From contig CAVOQV010000012.1 in NCBI GenBank assembly GCA_963698435.1, positions 62,001-126,000 of the forward strand: DNA of 64,000 nucleotides, given 5' to 3'. Shown here piece by piece: positions 26,417 to 36,584 of the stretch; the first letter of the stretch is position 1; the number at the start of each line of letters is the position of its first letter. The position numbers and the translations under genes are program-made. The notes under the pieces are model-generated. The model saw nothing but the letters and a program-made list of their open reading frames with translations. It was not told the DNA's origin and made no database searches. The stretch comes from Sva-07 sp963698435 (GTDB lineage: Bacteria > Actinomycetota > Acidimicrobiia > Acidimicrobiales > Ilumatobacteraceae).

Positions 26417-27325
26417 ATGACACCACGGCAACGACGCGTCGGCCGGTTCGGCCTGCTCTGCGCGTTGCCGATCGTCATCTCGATCGTCGGCACCACGGTG
26501 GGTGCGGCCCCGCCGGACGATCCCGTCCCGGTGACGCTTCCGCCGGAGAACCCGCCACCGGAACCCGAGGTCCAGACCGGCTCGTTGATCCCCGTCCCTG
26601 TTGGATGTCCGGTTCCCGATCCCGCTGCGGCGGTGTTCACCGGCACGATGATCGGCAAGGACGACGTCACTCAGGTCGTGCGGTTCCGCATCGACCAACT
26701 CCGTGCGGGCTCGGCGGATCCCTGGGCCGTGAACGGCCTGATCGACGTTCGGTACGGGGAGGACTACCGGTTCCTCGTCAAGGGCGAGCAGTACCTGGTC
26801 GGGGCAGGTCTCGACCCTGTCTACGGGGTGCTGGCATCGACCGTGAGGCCGCCGGAGCCCACCTTCGGCGGCAACGACGTGGTCGGTGTCGATGACCTCG
26901 CCGTCGACTGTCCCACCCTCGACGACCCCATCAGGACGCTGCACGTCGATGGCACCAGCGTCGACTCGGGCGTCCTCAGCTTGATGACCGAGGATCGACG
27001 GCTCCTGCTGGCAACACTCGCCGTGCCGACGATGATCGTGTTCGCGGTACTGCTCGGTCTGGTGCTGCTGCGTCTGTTCGGTGGCATCGCCTTTCGCGGT
27101 GTGTTCCAACTCGGCCGAGCTGCGGTGACGCCGGTGCCGGACCACCGCGCCGTGCGGGTGCGGACGCATCGGCCGCGGCGACCCCGATGTCGGGTCGACG
27201 CCGCCCGAGGAGTGACCGTCAGCGGACCGCCCGTGCGACCTCGTCGATCGCGTCGACCCAGTCGTCGATCTCGATCTGCTCGGCGTCGTCGTTCGGCGAG
27301 CACCGCACGAGGACGCCGCCGATGA
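26417..27325 (+). CDS. Membrane-anchored secreted protein, function unknown
   Basis: An N-terminal signal-like helix (about residues 10-30, ending TTVGAAPPDD) leads to a proline-rich segment, an extracytoplasmic domain with CPVPDP and a second cysteine near LAVDCP, and one C-terminal membrane helix (LAVPTMIVFAVLLGLVLLRL). It looks like a two-pass or anchored exported protein. The open frame runs to 27,325, overlapping addA by 107 bases with an arginine-rich tail. In another frame a stop falls at 27,215, four bases before the addA end, so a frame break near 27,150 is likely. TAGCCT is 7 bases before the ATG. Confidence 0.65.
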   Translation: MTPRQRRVGRFGLLCALPIVISIVGTTVGAAPPDDPVPVTLPPENPPPEPEVQTGSLIPVPVGCPVPDPAAAVFTGTMIGKDDVTQVVRFRIDQLRAGSADPWAVNGLIDVRYGEDYRFLVKGEQYLVGAGLDPVYGVLASTVRPPEPTFGGNDVVGVDDLAVDCPTLDDPIRTLHVDGTSVDSGVLSLMTEDRRLLLATLAVPTMIVFAVLLGLVLLRLFGGIAFRGVFQLGRAAVTPVPDHRAVRVRTHRPRRPRCRVDAARGVTVSGPPVRPRRSRRPSRRSRSARRRRSASTARGRRR

Positions 27326-30300
27326 TCGGTTCGCCGAGTGCGGCGGCGAGCGCCGCGCCGTAGGCGGCGAGCTGCAGTCGGTACCGCCCGATGCGTTCGG
27401 ATGACTGGACTGGCCCCGACCACTGGTCGGTCTTGTAGTCGACGATCACGAGCCCGTCGGGAGTCCGCACCAGCAGGTCGACGTAGCCCTCGAGCACTCG
27501 ATCACCGATCGGTGCTGCCACGAACAGTTCGCGCCAGTGCTGGGCACCAGCGACGACGCTCTGCACGATCGGGGTGGACAGCGCTGACCGAGCGAGCGCG
27601 GCCACCTGGGTTTCGAGTCCGATGACGCCTTCGGCAGCACACTGGGCGCGGGCGAGATTCTGGATGTCGGCGCCGGTGGCCAGATCGCAGAACTGCAGCA
27701 CCCCGTGGACGGCACGGCCGATGCTCGTGCCGTAGCGGCCCCGCTGCCACGGTGGGAGTTCGACGTTCACCGGCCGCTTGTCGAGGCCCGGGTCGTCGAT
27801 CTCGTCGCGCTCGCTCGTTGCCGCCAGTTCTTCCGACAGCCGGGTGGCGGCGATACCTGTGCGCCGAGACGCAGCGGCGAACACCCGAGTGCGTTCAGTT
27901 GCCCAGGCGCCGCGGTCGGCCCAGTCCACGGTGTGTGACTCGGTGGCCGCCGCGGACACGGGTCGCAGTTCGACGTCGGCGGTTCCGGCGCCCGACGACG
28001 GCTCGGCGGCGCCCGCCGTGTACAGCAGCTCGGCCGAGGTCAGCGGCCCCCAGTCGTCATAGTCGGCGTTGTTCTTGGTCGGTGCACCACGGTGCAGCGA
28101 CACGACCAGGTGATCGACCGCGCGAGTGCATGCGACGTACAGCAGGCGACGGCGTTCGGCGTCGCCCATCTGCTCGTCGATCGGCTGCTGGGCCACGAAG
28201 ACGCCGTCGTCACCGCGACCGGCGAGCATCCACGTGTCGTTGGCCCACACCACACCGTTGGTGACGGCGCGGCGCGGTTTTGTGGTGAGCCCGGCGACGA
28301 TCGTGATCGGGAACTCGAGGCCCTTGGCAGCATGGATCGTCATCACCCGAACGGCATCGTGGTCGTTCTCGGGCAGGATCGTGTCGGCGACCCGGCTCTC
28401 CGACGCCTGCAGCGTGGCCCACTGGAGATAGCGCCGGACACCGTGGCCACCGGCGTCGGCCCACGCCCTGGCCTGTTCGATCACGAAGCGAAGTCGCCGC
28501 CAGACGTCGCGGGCGTCGGGTCCGGCGAGCGCGAGGTCGAACGCCCGGCGTTCGTCGGCCACCGCTGCGAGCAGATCCGCGGCCGACGTGTTCCCGACCC
28601 GTTCGGCGACCGACCTGATGTGGCCGATCGAATCGGCCACGGGATGGTCCGCCAGAGCAGTCGGTGGCGCCGCCCAGAGGTTCCAGGTGCCGCCCCCGGA
28701 CTTCCACTCCCACAGCTCGACGTCGCTGCAGCCGTAGAGCGGGCTGCGCAGCGTCTCGACGAGCGCCAGGGTGTCGGTGGGGTCGTCGGCCGCACGAAGC
28801 GCGAGCAGGAGCTGGCGGATCTCGGTCGTGGCGTAGACCACCGAGGAGTTCTCGGCCCGGTAGGCGAGTCCGGCGTGGCGAAGCTCGGCTTCGAGTGACG
28901 GCAGCGAGATGCGGGTCGGAAGCAGGATGCAGATGTCACCGGGGCGACATGGGCGTAGTGCGTCGATGGACTCGTCGAACACGGCCCAGCCGTCGGTCAG
29001 CGCCGTCGATACAGCGGCGGCGACATCGGTCGCTTCGCGGAGACGGAGGGCGTCGGCCGAGCCGATCTCGGCGTTTCGTTGATTCGCGACGAGGTCGTCG
29101 TGACGCTCGACCCCGAGCAACGACACGGTGCCGTGATCGAGACGCGGAGCCGGACGGCACGCGGTCGAGGTGCTGGAACGCCGGTTGTGTGTCGTCCTCG
29201 TAGGTGATCAAGCGGCCGAACACGTCGTTGGAGAATTCGATCACGGCGCGGGTCGAGCGGAAGTTCGCCGACAGCCGCACGTTGTCGGCGCCGACCTGCT
29301 CGGCTGCCCGCAGATACTGGGAGATGTCGGCTCGCCGGAATCGGTAGATCGATTGCTTGGGGTCGCCGACGATGAACAGTCGGCCGGGGATGGGCCGCAG
29401 GTCACGCCAGGATCGGTGCTCGGCGGAGTCGGTCGAGGCGAGCTGGGCCGGGTCGTCGGGATCGGCGGTCAGACGGACGGCGATCTCGAGCTGGATCGGG
29501 TCGGTGTCCTGGAACTCGTCGAGGAGCACGCGTTCGTACCGTTCGTGCAGGAGTCGGCGGATGTGGGCGTGGTCGCTGAGGAGACGTCGGGCGAGCACGA
29601 GGAGGTCGTGGAACTCGAGTTGCCCCGACGACGCCCGTTCGGTTGCCCCATCGAGGACGAACCGGCCGATGACGGCGCCGAGCAGCAGCCGTCGGTGCCG
29701 CTTGACGCTCTCGAGGGCCTCGTGGGCGATCCGTCCGAGTTCGATCTCGTCGGCGCGGGAGTGCTTCGAGCGCATCCGCACCGCCGGGGCCGAAGGCCTT
29801 GGTCCACTTCCCCTTGGCGCCCGGAAAGCTCGTGCGCTCGCCCCAGTGGCCGTACTTGTCGTCGAGCGACCAGAGAGCTTCGAGCCTCGTGCGGAGGCTC
29901 TGGCTGTGCAGGCCGGAGGTGAGCGCCACGAGTTCGGCGACGGTCTCGACCTGCTTGTCGTCGGGGGGAATCGGCGTGCTCTCGATCCGTGCAGCGAGCT
30001 GCACGATCGCCGAGACGTCGAGATCGAGCGGGCCGGGGTCGGACAGCTCGACGCGGTCGTGGACCAGATCCCAGTTCGACCGGAAGTCCTCGGCCATGCG
30101 GCGGGCGCCCTTGTCGACCCCGAACCCGTCGAACTCGCACAGCTCGACGAATGCCCGGCCTCCGGCGATCAGACCCGCGGCCGGCTCGGGGTCGTCGAGG
30201 AGGTCGTCGAGGAGGTCGTTCCACTGCTCTTCGAACGCGAGGCCGCTCTCGAGTTCGTCGAGCACCGTGAAGCCGGGTGGCAGGCCCGCTTCGATGGGGA

Positions 30301-30666
30301 AGTCGAACAGGATGCGACGGGCGAACGAGTGCAACGTTCCGATCGGCGCATGGTCGAGACGAGAGAGCGCTGCGTCGGTGTCGGGGCCGGGGTCGGCTTC
30401 GAGGCGTTGACGAGTGCGGCTGCGGAGTTCGGCGGCCGCCTTCTCGGTGAAGGTGATCGCGGCGATTCCGGTGATCGGAACGCCTGAACGGACGAGGTTG
30501 ACGATGCGCGTGAACGAGTGAGCTGGTCTTGCCGGCGCCGGCCCCGGCCTCGACGAACAGCGTGGCGTCGAGGTCGGTGCGGATCCGTTCGCGTTCGGCC
30601 TCGTCAGGCGGTTGCGGCGACGTGCCGGCGGGAGCGCACGCGGGTCGGGTCGGTCGTTCCGTTCAC
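27219..30666 (-). CDS. addA: AddA-type UvrD helicase-nuclease (several frame breaks)
   Basis: Helicase-nuclease subunit for double-strand break end processing. On the minus strand: Walker A EAGAGAGKTS near 30,540; ITFTEKAAAELR; GTLHSFARRIL; Walker B DEFQDTDPIQLE near 29,515; GDPKQSIYRFR; MTIHAAKGLEFP; and a C-terminal RecB-type nuclease (GYVDLLVRTPDGLVIVDYKTDQW, then YRLQLAAYGAAL). Frames change near 29,155, 29,780, 30,521 and between 30,590 and 30,660. Total of about 1,148 residues is normal. The GTG start overlaps the AddB stop (GTGA). It may be called a UvrD/RecB-like exonuclease in other schemes. Confidence 0.82.
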
Positions 30667-33629
30667 GAGGTCGCCTCGTCGGTTCCGAACCACGGCGCCA
30701 GGCGGGGGTCGTGATGTTTGCGTTCCCATTCGGCCCAGCGCTCGGCGGTACCGAGACCGTCGGGCTCGCAGTACCGGCAGCCGATGAAGAAGCGCCAGCC
30801 CGGCCGTTCCGGGCGGTTGGGGAAGAACCCGGTCTCGATCCCGGCAACGACGAGCGCCAATGCCTCGCTCACTCTGGCGTCGACGTCGGCGCTCATTGCG
30901 AAGCCGGGCCGGGCGTAGTCGCCTTTGCGGAGCAGCCCGTACTCGGCGTGGACGGGTGTGGTTGCGTCGCCGAACCGGGCACGGGCGGCGGCGGCGTAAC
31001 TCGGCAGCTGGAACAGCGTTCCGCCGACGGTGGGATCGTCGGCGGTGAGGTCCTTGAACTTGTCCTTGCCCCCGACTTGTGGTCGGTGACCACGAGACGG
31101 CCGTCGCGAGTGCGGTCGACCCGGTCGATCGAACCCTTCAAGCGGATCCGACGTCCGTCGGGCAGCCCGATCGACGCGGTCGTCGTCGGTGCCGAACCGC
31201 ATCTCGGACGCGAGCACCGTCGACCCCCGTGCGATCACGAGTTCGCTGTCGTGGCGGAGCCAGGTGAGCAGGTCGTCGAGCATGCGCGCTCGCTCGTCGG
31301 CCCAGAACGCCGGGCGACCGGTCCGGCCACGGCGCTCCGTTCGCTCGCACACCTCGTCGAAGAACGCAGCGAGCGCTTGCTGGTGGTCGCCGGTCCATCC
31401 CTCGGGCCCCGGCTGGGGGAGCGTGCCGTCGACCACGGCCTGGTGGAACAGGTCGAGGGCGGCGTGGTGTGCGGTTCCGCGATCGTGGGCGGTGATACTG
31501 ATCTCGTCGCCGGGTTCCTCGACCGGCTCGACGTCGAGGAGGTAGCGGTCGAAGTAGGCGTGGGGGCATGCCGTCCACGTTTCGAGCCGGCTGGGACTGA
31601 CCACGTCGTCGAGCAGGGGCACCCTCGTGGCCGAGAGGTCACCGTCGTACTCGGTGAGGCCGTCATTGCGGCGAGCGTCGATCAGCAGGACGCCGCGCCG
31701 CACGATGTCATCGCTCGAGTCGGCTGCATCCTCCGCGAGCGACTGGCCGGCCGCGACGGCCCGGAGTCGATGGCGAAGCCGGTGTTCGGCGGCGCCGGCC
31801 GGGAAGACCACCGACGCAACGCCGGCATGATGCGAGGCCACGGTTCGGCGATGGTCAGCCCACGGCGCGATCCACCGCGACAGCTCGACCGACGACGTCG
31901 AGCGGAGGTCTCCTCGGGGCGCAGTGAGCGTGACCGCACTGGTGGCCAGTGCGGACAGCAGCACCCGGTGCAGTCGCACAGCGCGAGCGTCGGCGGTGGG
32001 GAGACCGGCGAGGGCGCGGTCGGCGTCGGACAGCAACGGGTCGCTCGTGGGGCGCGGTGGCAGGGTCCCTTCGGCCGCCCCGAGGACGATCGCGACATCG
32101 ACGTCGAGGCCGACTGCGCCGGCGAGCGGTGCAGCGGTGACGCCCTGGCCGACACGCCCCTGCCGTGACGGAACGGCGTCGAGTTCGGCTTCGAGTGTGG
32201 TCCGGAAGCGGTGGCGGGTGACCGGCGCGCTGACCGGGTCGAGGTGGCCGAGACGGTCGAGCGCCCCGGTCAGGGCTTCGTAGGCGCGGTACTCGGGTTC
32301 GACCAGCCGTTCGATCGTGTGGTGGCCGAGTCGTACATCGAGCTGCTCCGAGCACCAGGTTGCCCACTCGGCCCATGTGCGCGTCGTTGCCGGGTGGCCC
32401 AACTGCGTTCGGAGTTCGGCGACGAACGACCGCAGCGACTCCGCCGACGTACCCCACCGCTCGCTGGCGCTCAGCGCGCCGAGTCTGCGGTCCCAGTCGT
32501 CGTCTCTCGCCACGCCGGCGTGACGGCTGACGCGCTCCCAGGTGGCGGTGGGCAGGTACTCGCCGTCGGCATCACGCAACGGGAGGTCGGCCAGCATGTC
32601 GAACAGGCTGCGACGTCGCAGACCGCGCCGATCGACGTCGAGGAGGTCGAGGACGAGGCGGGGCGCGAGGCGTTCGGCGAGCGTGGTGCCCGGACGGCCG
32701 TTCCAGGGGATGTCGGCAGCGGTCAGGTGGTGTTCGACGAGACGGGCATACGGACGTTGAGCCGGCCAGAGCACGGCGATGCGTTCGAACGGTGTGCCGT
32801 TGCGGGCGGCCTGGACGACCAGCCGCGTCGCCTCGCGCGCCTCCTCGTCGGCGTCGGTGGTCGAGACGACCGCGACGGGGTGAGCCGACCCGCCGTGGTC
32901 GACGAGGTCGCCGGCGGTCACCGTGGCGCCGACCGCATCGACGAGGAGGCGGGTGTCGGCGTCGGCTGCTGGATCGCCGGTGAGCTGAGACACGACTCGG
33001 ACGTCGATCCGTGCGCCCAGCGCTCGGACGAAGGCGACCGCTCGTCCGGGCAGTTCCAGTGGGAGGTACAGCACCAGGTCGTGCAACCCGTCGGGGACGG
33101 CCTGCTCGACCGATCGCGTTGCGGTGGCGTACAGGTCGGCTTCGTCGTACCACTGCGCTTCGAGGGCGCTGGTGATCGCCGAGCTGACCCGGGCGGCCTG
33201 GCGGCCGCGCAGGGACTCGTCGCGCAGTCGCGCGACTGCTGTCGGGTCGGCGAGGCGGAGTTCGGTGTGGAGTTCGCGTAGGGCGACGACGGTGGACGGG
33301 TGGGTGGCCACCGGGCCGAAGGGGCCCGGGTCATCGGCGAGGACTCCGGCGATGGTGAGGTCGATCACCGGGGTCGACATCGGTGACCTTCCCGCCGAGG
33401 CAAGTTGTGGGCCGGCGATCAGTTCGGCGAGCCGGTTCAACGTGACCATGTCGACGCCTGCGATGCCGCCCTGGCGCCCGAGTGCGCGGCGGGTCATCAC
33501 GCCGCACGTGTTGGTGGGAACCGCAACGGTGACCGGGGCGAGCGGATCGGCTCCCTTGGCGTCGGCGATCGCGGCTGCCAGTGCGGCGAGCGCCCGTTCG
33601 GGGGCCACGAGGGTCGCAGAGATCGGCAC
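30663..33629 (-). CDS. AddB-type nuclease subunit (two compensating frame breaks)
   Basis: About 988 residues, partner of the AddA-type gene. An inactivated helicase-like N-terminal part is followed by a PD-(D/E)XK nuclease. SPSRLETWTACPHAYFDRYLLDVE marks the nuclease start. Between about 31,078 and 31,195 the true sequence (IKGSIDRVDRTRDGRLVVTDHKSG, the catalytic core) is in another frame, and then the first frame resumes at GKDKFKDL. The end has GCRYCEP but the next expected cysteine of an Fe-S set is not seen (GLGTAERW). The GTG start at 33629 has TACGAT 7 bases before it. Confidence 0.75.
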   Translation of the reverse strand: MPISATLVAPERALAALAAAIADAKGADPLAPVTVAVPTNTCGVMTRRALGRQGGIAGVDMVTLNRLAELIAGPQLASAGRSPMSTPVIDLTIAGVLADDPGPFGPVATHPSTVVALRELHTELRLADPTAVARLRDESLRGRQAARVSSAITSALEAQWYDEADLYATATRSVEQAVPDGLHDLVLYLPLELPGRAVAFVRALGARIDVRVVSQLTGDPAADADTRLLVDAVGATVTAGDLVDHGGSAHPVAVVSTTDADEEAREATRLVVQAARNGTPFERIAVLWPAQRPYARLVEHHLTAADIPWNGRPGTTLAERLAPRLVLDLLDVDRRGLRRRSLFDMLADLPLRDADGEYLPTATWERVSRHAGVARDDDWDRRLGALSASERWGTSAESLRSFVAELRTQLGHPATTRTWAEWATWCSEQLDVRLGHHTIERLVEPEYRAYEALTGALDRLGHLDPVSAPVTRHRFRTTLEAELDAVPSRQGRVGQGVTAAPLAGAVGLDVDVAIVLGAAEGTLPPRPTSDPLLSDADRALAGLPTADARAVRLHRVLLSALATSAVTLTAPRGDLRSTSSVELSRWIAPWADHRRTVASHHAGVASVVFPAGAAEHRLRHRLRAVAAGQSLAEDAADSSDDIVRRGVLLIDARRNDGLTEYDGDLSATRVPLLDDVVSPSRLETWTACPHAYFDRYLLDVEPVEEPGDEISITAHDRGTAHHAALDLFHQAVVDGTLPQPGPEGWTGDHQQALAAFFDEVCERTERRGRTGRPAFWADERARMLDDLLTWLRHDSELVIARGSTVLASEMRFGTDDDRVDRAARRTSDPLEGFDRPGRPHSRRPSRGHRPQVGGKDKFKDLTADDPTVGGTLFQLPSYAAAARARFGDATTPVHAEYGLLRKGDYARPGFAMSADVDARVSEALALVVAGIETGFFPNRPERPGWRFFIGCRYCEPDGLGTAERWAEWERKHHDPRLAPWFGTDEATS

Positions 33630-33753
33630 GTCACCGATCGTAGAGAAGGGGTGTCCCGGAGTTGATGCCTGCTCGCGGGCGGGCCGTTCCGTGCGCGGCT
33701 CGCGGCCGAGACCGAGCACGTGACCGCGCTCGGCGGACCTCTACGATCGTCGT

Positions 33754-34326
33754 ATGCGTGTTCGTCGTGCGACGCTCGAGGATCGACAGTCGATCAGCGT
33801 CACTGCGGTGCGGGCGTTCGCCGGTGATCCCGTGATGCGGTGGCTGTACCCCGAGGACGACGTCTTCTTCGCCCCGGGTGGCGAGGTGTTCCGGCCGGCG
33901 ATGACCGGCTGGATCGGTCTCGGCGAGGTGTGGTGCACCGACGACGGGGCAGGCGTGGCGATCTGGATCCCCCCGGGTCGTCCCGAGATCGACGTCACCG
34001 TCGACCCGCCGGCGCCCGAGCCGCCACCGGAGCGGATGGAACGCTTCTCGATCCTCGGTTCGCTGATGGAGGAACACACGCCTGCGGATCCGCACTGGTA
34101 CCTGCAGTTGCTCGCAACACACCCCGACTGGCAGCGTCGCGGTGTCGGAGCCGCGCCGATGAACGTGATGTTCGAACGAGCCGACGCCGAGGGGCTCCCG
34201 TGCTACCTCGAGACCGAAACCGTCGAGAACGTCGCGTACTACCGCCGCCACGGTTTCGACGTGCGCTCCGAATGGGACGTGCCCACCGGCCCCCACATGT
34301 GGGGAATGTTCCGCCCGGCTGCCTGA
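33754..34326 (+). CDS. GNAT family acetyltransferase
   Basis: 190 residues. MRVRRATLEDRQSISVTAVRAF opens a GNAT fold. The acetyl-CoA-binding region is LLATHPDWQRRGVGAAPMN (motif A, with RRGVG), and NVAYYRRHGFDV is motif B. It resembles the actinobacterial puromycin-acetyltransferase-like subgroup; substrate unknown. TACGAT lies 6 bases before the ATG. It is divergent from the AddB-type gene, 124 bases away. Confidence 0.85.
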   Translation: MRVRRATLEDRQSISVTAVRAFAGDPVMRWLYPEDDVFFAPGGEVFRPAMTGWIGLGEVWCTDDGAGVAIWIPPGRPEIDVTVDPPAPEPPPERMERFSILGSLMEEHTPADPHWYLQLLATHPDWQRRGVGAAPMNVMFERADAEGLPCYLETETVENVAYYRRHGFDVRSEWDVPTGPHMWGMFRPAA

Positions 34327-34335
34327 CCGGGCCGG

Positions 34336-35022
34336 TCAGACCCCGCGTGCGGCTTCGGCTCGCTGGCGGAGATCGGCGACGGCGTGTTCGAGGCCTTCGG
34401 GGTCCTTGTACAGGGCGCTTCCTGCGATCAGGACGTTCGCACCGGCCGCAGCGGCCCCCGCGATCGTCGGAGGTCCGATGCCGCCATCGACTTCGAGGTC
34501 GACGCTGTCGGCGAATCCGGCGTCGTCGATCATCGCTCGGATCTCGGCGATCTTCGGCTCCATCGTGGGGATGTACGCCTGGCCGCCGAAGCCAGGGTTG
34601 ACCGTCATGACCAGCACCAGGTCGACGAGGTCGAGCACGTGGGCGATCGCCGATGCGGGGGTCGCCGGGTTGAGCGCAACCGCTGCGTTGGCGCCGAGGC
34701 CGTTGATGTTGCCGAGCGTGCGGTGGAGATGCGTGCAGGCCTCGGCGTGCACGATCAGACGCGAGCAGCCGGCCTGGATGTACTGCTCGGCCATCACGTC
34801 GGGCGTGTACACCATCAGGTGGGCCTCGAACGGGAGAGAGGTGTGCTTGCGGGCCGACGCGATCACGTCGGGGCCGAAGGTGAGGTTCGGGACGAACTGG
34901 CCGTCCATGACGTCCCACTGGATCAGGTCGACCCCGGCGGCCTCGAGTGCGGCAACCTCCTCGCCGAGCTTGGAGAAGTCGGCGGGCAGGACGGAGGGGG
35001 CGATCTGGATGGGGCGACTCAT
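34336..35022 (-). CDS. rpe: Ribulose-phosphate 3-epimerase
   Basis: Interconverts ribulose-5-phosphate and xylulose-5-phosphate in the pentose phosphate pathway. 228 residues, TIM barrel. IAPSVLPADFSKLGEE, QWDVMDGQFVPNLTFGP (metal and catalytic aspartate), AHLMV, MTVNPGFGGQ and DGGI are all in place. TAGGTT lies 9 bases before the ATG on this strand. It is convergent with the GNAT gene, 9 bases between stops. Confidence 0.95.
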   Translation of the reverse strand: MSRPIQIAPSVLPADFSKLGEEVAALEAAGVDLIQWDVMDGQFVPNLTFGPDVIASARKHTSLPFEAHLMVYTPDVMAEQYIQAGCSRLIVHAEACTHLHRTLGNINGLGANAAVALNPATPASAIAHVLDLVDLVLVMTVNPGFGGQAYIPTMEPKIAEIRAMIDDAGFADSVDLEVDGGIGPPTIAGAAAAGANVLIAGSALYKDPEGLEHAVADLRQRAEAARGV

Positions 35023-35056
35023 CGAGGGCGAAACCTAGCTCGCTGCGCCCCCGTCG

Positions 35057-35263
35057 TCAGTCGTCGTCCGACTTGTCGGCGTGCTCCCACGCCTCGTCGT
35101 CCTGCTCCCAGCTCTCGTTGCGTTCTTCGACCTTCGCCTTCCAGTTCTCGGCCTCGTGGCGGCTCGGGTACGGGCCGAGGACATGGTCACCGGCGCCACG
35201 CTCGGCCGCCGGAACGGCGATCTCGCGGTTGAGGTCCCAGTACCACTCGGTGTCGGCGCTCAT
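35057..35263 (-). CDS. Small SPOR-like acidic protein
   Basis: 68 residues beginning MSADTEWYWDLNREIAVPAA. The central GPYPSRHEAENWKAKVEERN resembles a SPOR-type turn-helix, and the tail is acidic with regular tryptophans (WEQDDEAWEHADKSDDD). Similar short proteins occur widely in actinobacteria without known function; that statement rests on recall. The longer open frame up to 35,623 is antisense to the methyltransferase and not used. It is divergent from that gene with 58 bases between starts. Confidence 0.72.
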   Translation of the reverse strand: MSADTEWYWDLNREIAVPAAERGAGDHVLGPYPSRHEAENWKAKVEERNESWEQDDEAWEHADKSDDD

Positions 35264-35321
35264 GATCCCAGTGTCGCGCAGCCGCGGATCGATCGAACAG
35301 TCGCACCCGTACGCTGGGGGA

Positions 35322-36584
35322 GTGCAGCTGACACCCGATCGTCTCGTCGCGGGCGGCGACGCCATGGCCCGCGATGCCGACGGGCGCGTCGTGTTCGTCG
35401 AAGGGGCACTTCCCGGTGAGGTGGTCGAGGTCGAGATCGAATCGGCCAAGAAGGACTTCGCCCGCGGGCGCGTGGTCGACGTCGTCGAGCCGTCGCCGCT
35501 GCGAGATTCGCCGTCGTGCTCGCATCGACGCAACGGGTGCGGTGGCTGCGACTGGATGCATCTGCGGCCCGACGCCCAACTCGATGCCAAGGTCGAGATC
35601 GTTCGCGAGTCGTTGCGTCGCATCGGACGTCTCGCACCCGAGGTGGTCGACGGTCTCGTCGAGCGCGGTGGGGCCGTGAGCCAGTTCGGCTATCGCACCA
35701 CGATCCGGGTCGTCGGCGGCCCCCACGGCTCGGTCGGCTACCGGGCCGCGAACTCGAACGACGTCGTCGAGGTGAGCAGTTGCCCGATCGCCGCATCGAA
35801 GCTGTCACGGCTGCTGCCGTCGATCGAGGCCGACGAGGGCGCCGAACTGACGTTGCGCACGTCGGTCGCGACGGGTGCGATCACGGCGATCTGGGACAAG
35901 AAGTACCGCAAGAGCATCCGCGGCGTGCCGCCCAAGGTGCACATCGGCGAGCGGGCGTGGCTGACCGAACAGGTCGCCGGCCATGAATTGAGGGTGTCCG
36001 CCGGATCGTTCTTCCAATCCGGTCCGCAGGCCGCGGAACTGTTGGTCGCCGCCGTGAAACGAGCCGCTCCTGAGTTGTCGACGGCCCGCCACGCTGTCGA
36101 TGCCTACGGCGGCGTGGGCTTGTTCGCCGTTGCGGCCATGGAGTCAGCAGAACACGTCACGGTGATCGAGTCGTCGAAGTCGGGATGCCTCGACGCAGAG
36201 CACAACCTGGCCGGCCGCGGCGCCAGCGTGGTGCGCGCCGACGTGTCCGGGTGGACCCCGCCGGCCGGAGCCGGACCGACCCGCTCCGTCGACGTCGTCG
36301 TGGCCGATCCGGCCCGTCCGGGTCTTGCCAAGCCCGGCGTGGCAGCACTCACCGCAGCGGGGGCCGGCGTGCTCGTACTGGTGAGCTGCGATCCGGTGTC
36401 GTTGGCCCGTGACGTCGTGCTGCTGGCCGACGCCGGGTACGTGCCCGAGCGGGTCGAGGTGTTCGACCTGTTCCCGAACACCCATCACGTCGAGACGGTC
36501 ACCAGGTTCGTTTTCGCTCCAGCCCGAAATAATCTGGATTCGACGTCATCCGGGAGGACACCCTGCAACGAACAGATGATGTGA
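35322..36584 (+). CDS. TrmA/RumA-family uracil-C5 RNA methyltransferase
   Basis: 420 residues. A TRAM domain (about 1-50; GEVVEVEIESAKKDFARGRVV) is followed by an Fe-S-like cysteine group (CSHRRNGCGGCDWMHL, near residues 63-78), SFFQSG, a SAM-binding VDAYGGVGLFA, and the catalytic cysteine in LVLVSCDPVSLARD near residue 354. The end is DLFPNTHHVETVTRFVF. It methylates rRNA or tRNA uridine; which site cannot be read. The last 20 residues overlap the sigma gene start and look non-conserved. GTG start; TACGCT 6 bases upstream. Confidence 0.88.
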   Translation: MQLTPDRLVAGGDAMARDADGRVVFVEGALPGEVVEVEIESAKKDFARGRVVDVVEPSPLRDSPSCSHRRNGCGGCDWMHLRPDAQLDAKVEIVRESLRRIGRLAPEVVDGLVERGGAVSQFGYRTTIRVVGGPHGSVGYRAANSNDVVEVSSCPIAASKLSRLLPSIEADEGAELTLRTSVATGAITAIWDKKYRKSIRGVPPKVHIGERAWLTEQVAGHELRVSAGSFFQSGPQAAELLVAAVKRAAPELSTARHAVDAYGGVGLFAVAAMESAEHVTVIESSKSGCLDAEHNLAGRGASVVRADVSGWTPPAGAGPTRSVDVVVADPARPGLAKPGVAALTAAGAGVLVLVSCDPVSLARDVVLLADAGYVPERVEVFDLFPNTHHVETVTRFVFAPARNNLDSTSSGRTPCNEQMM

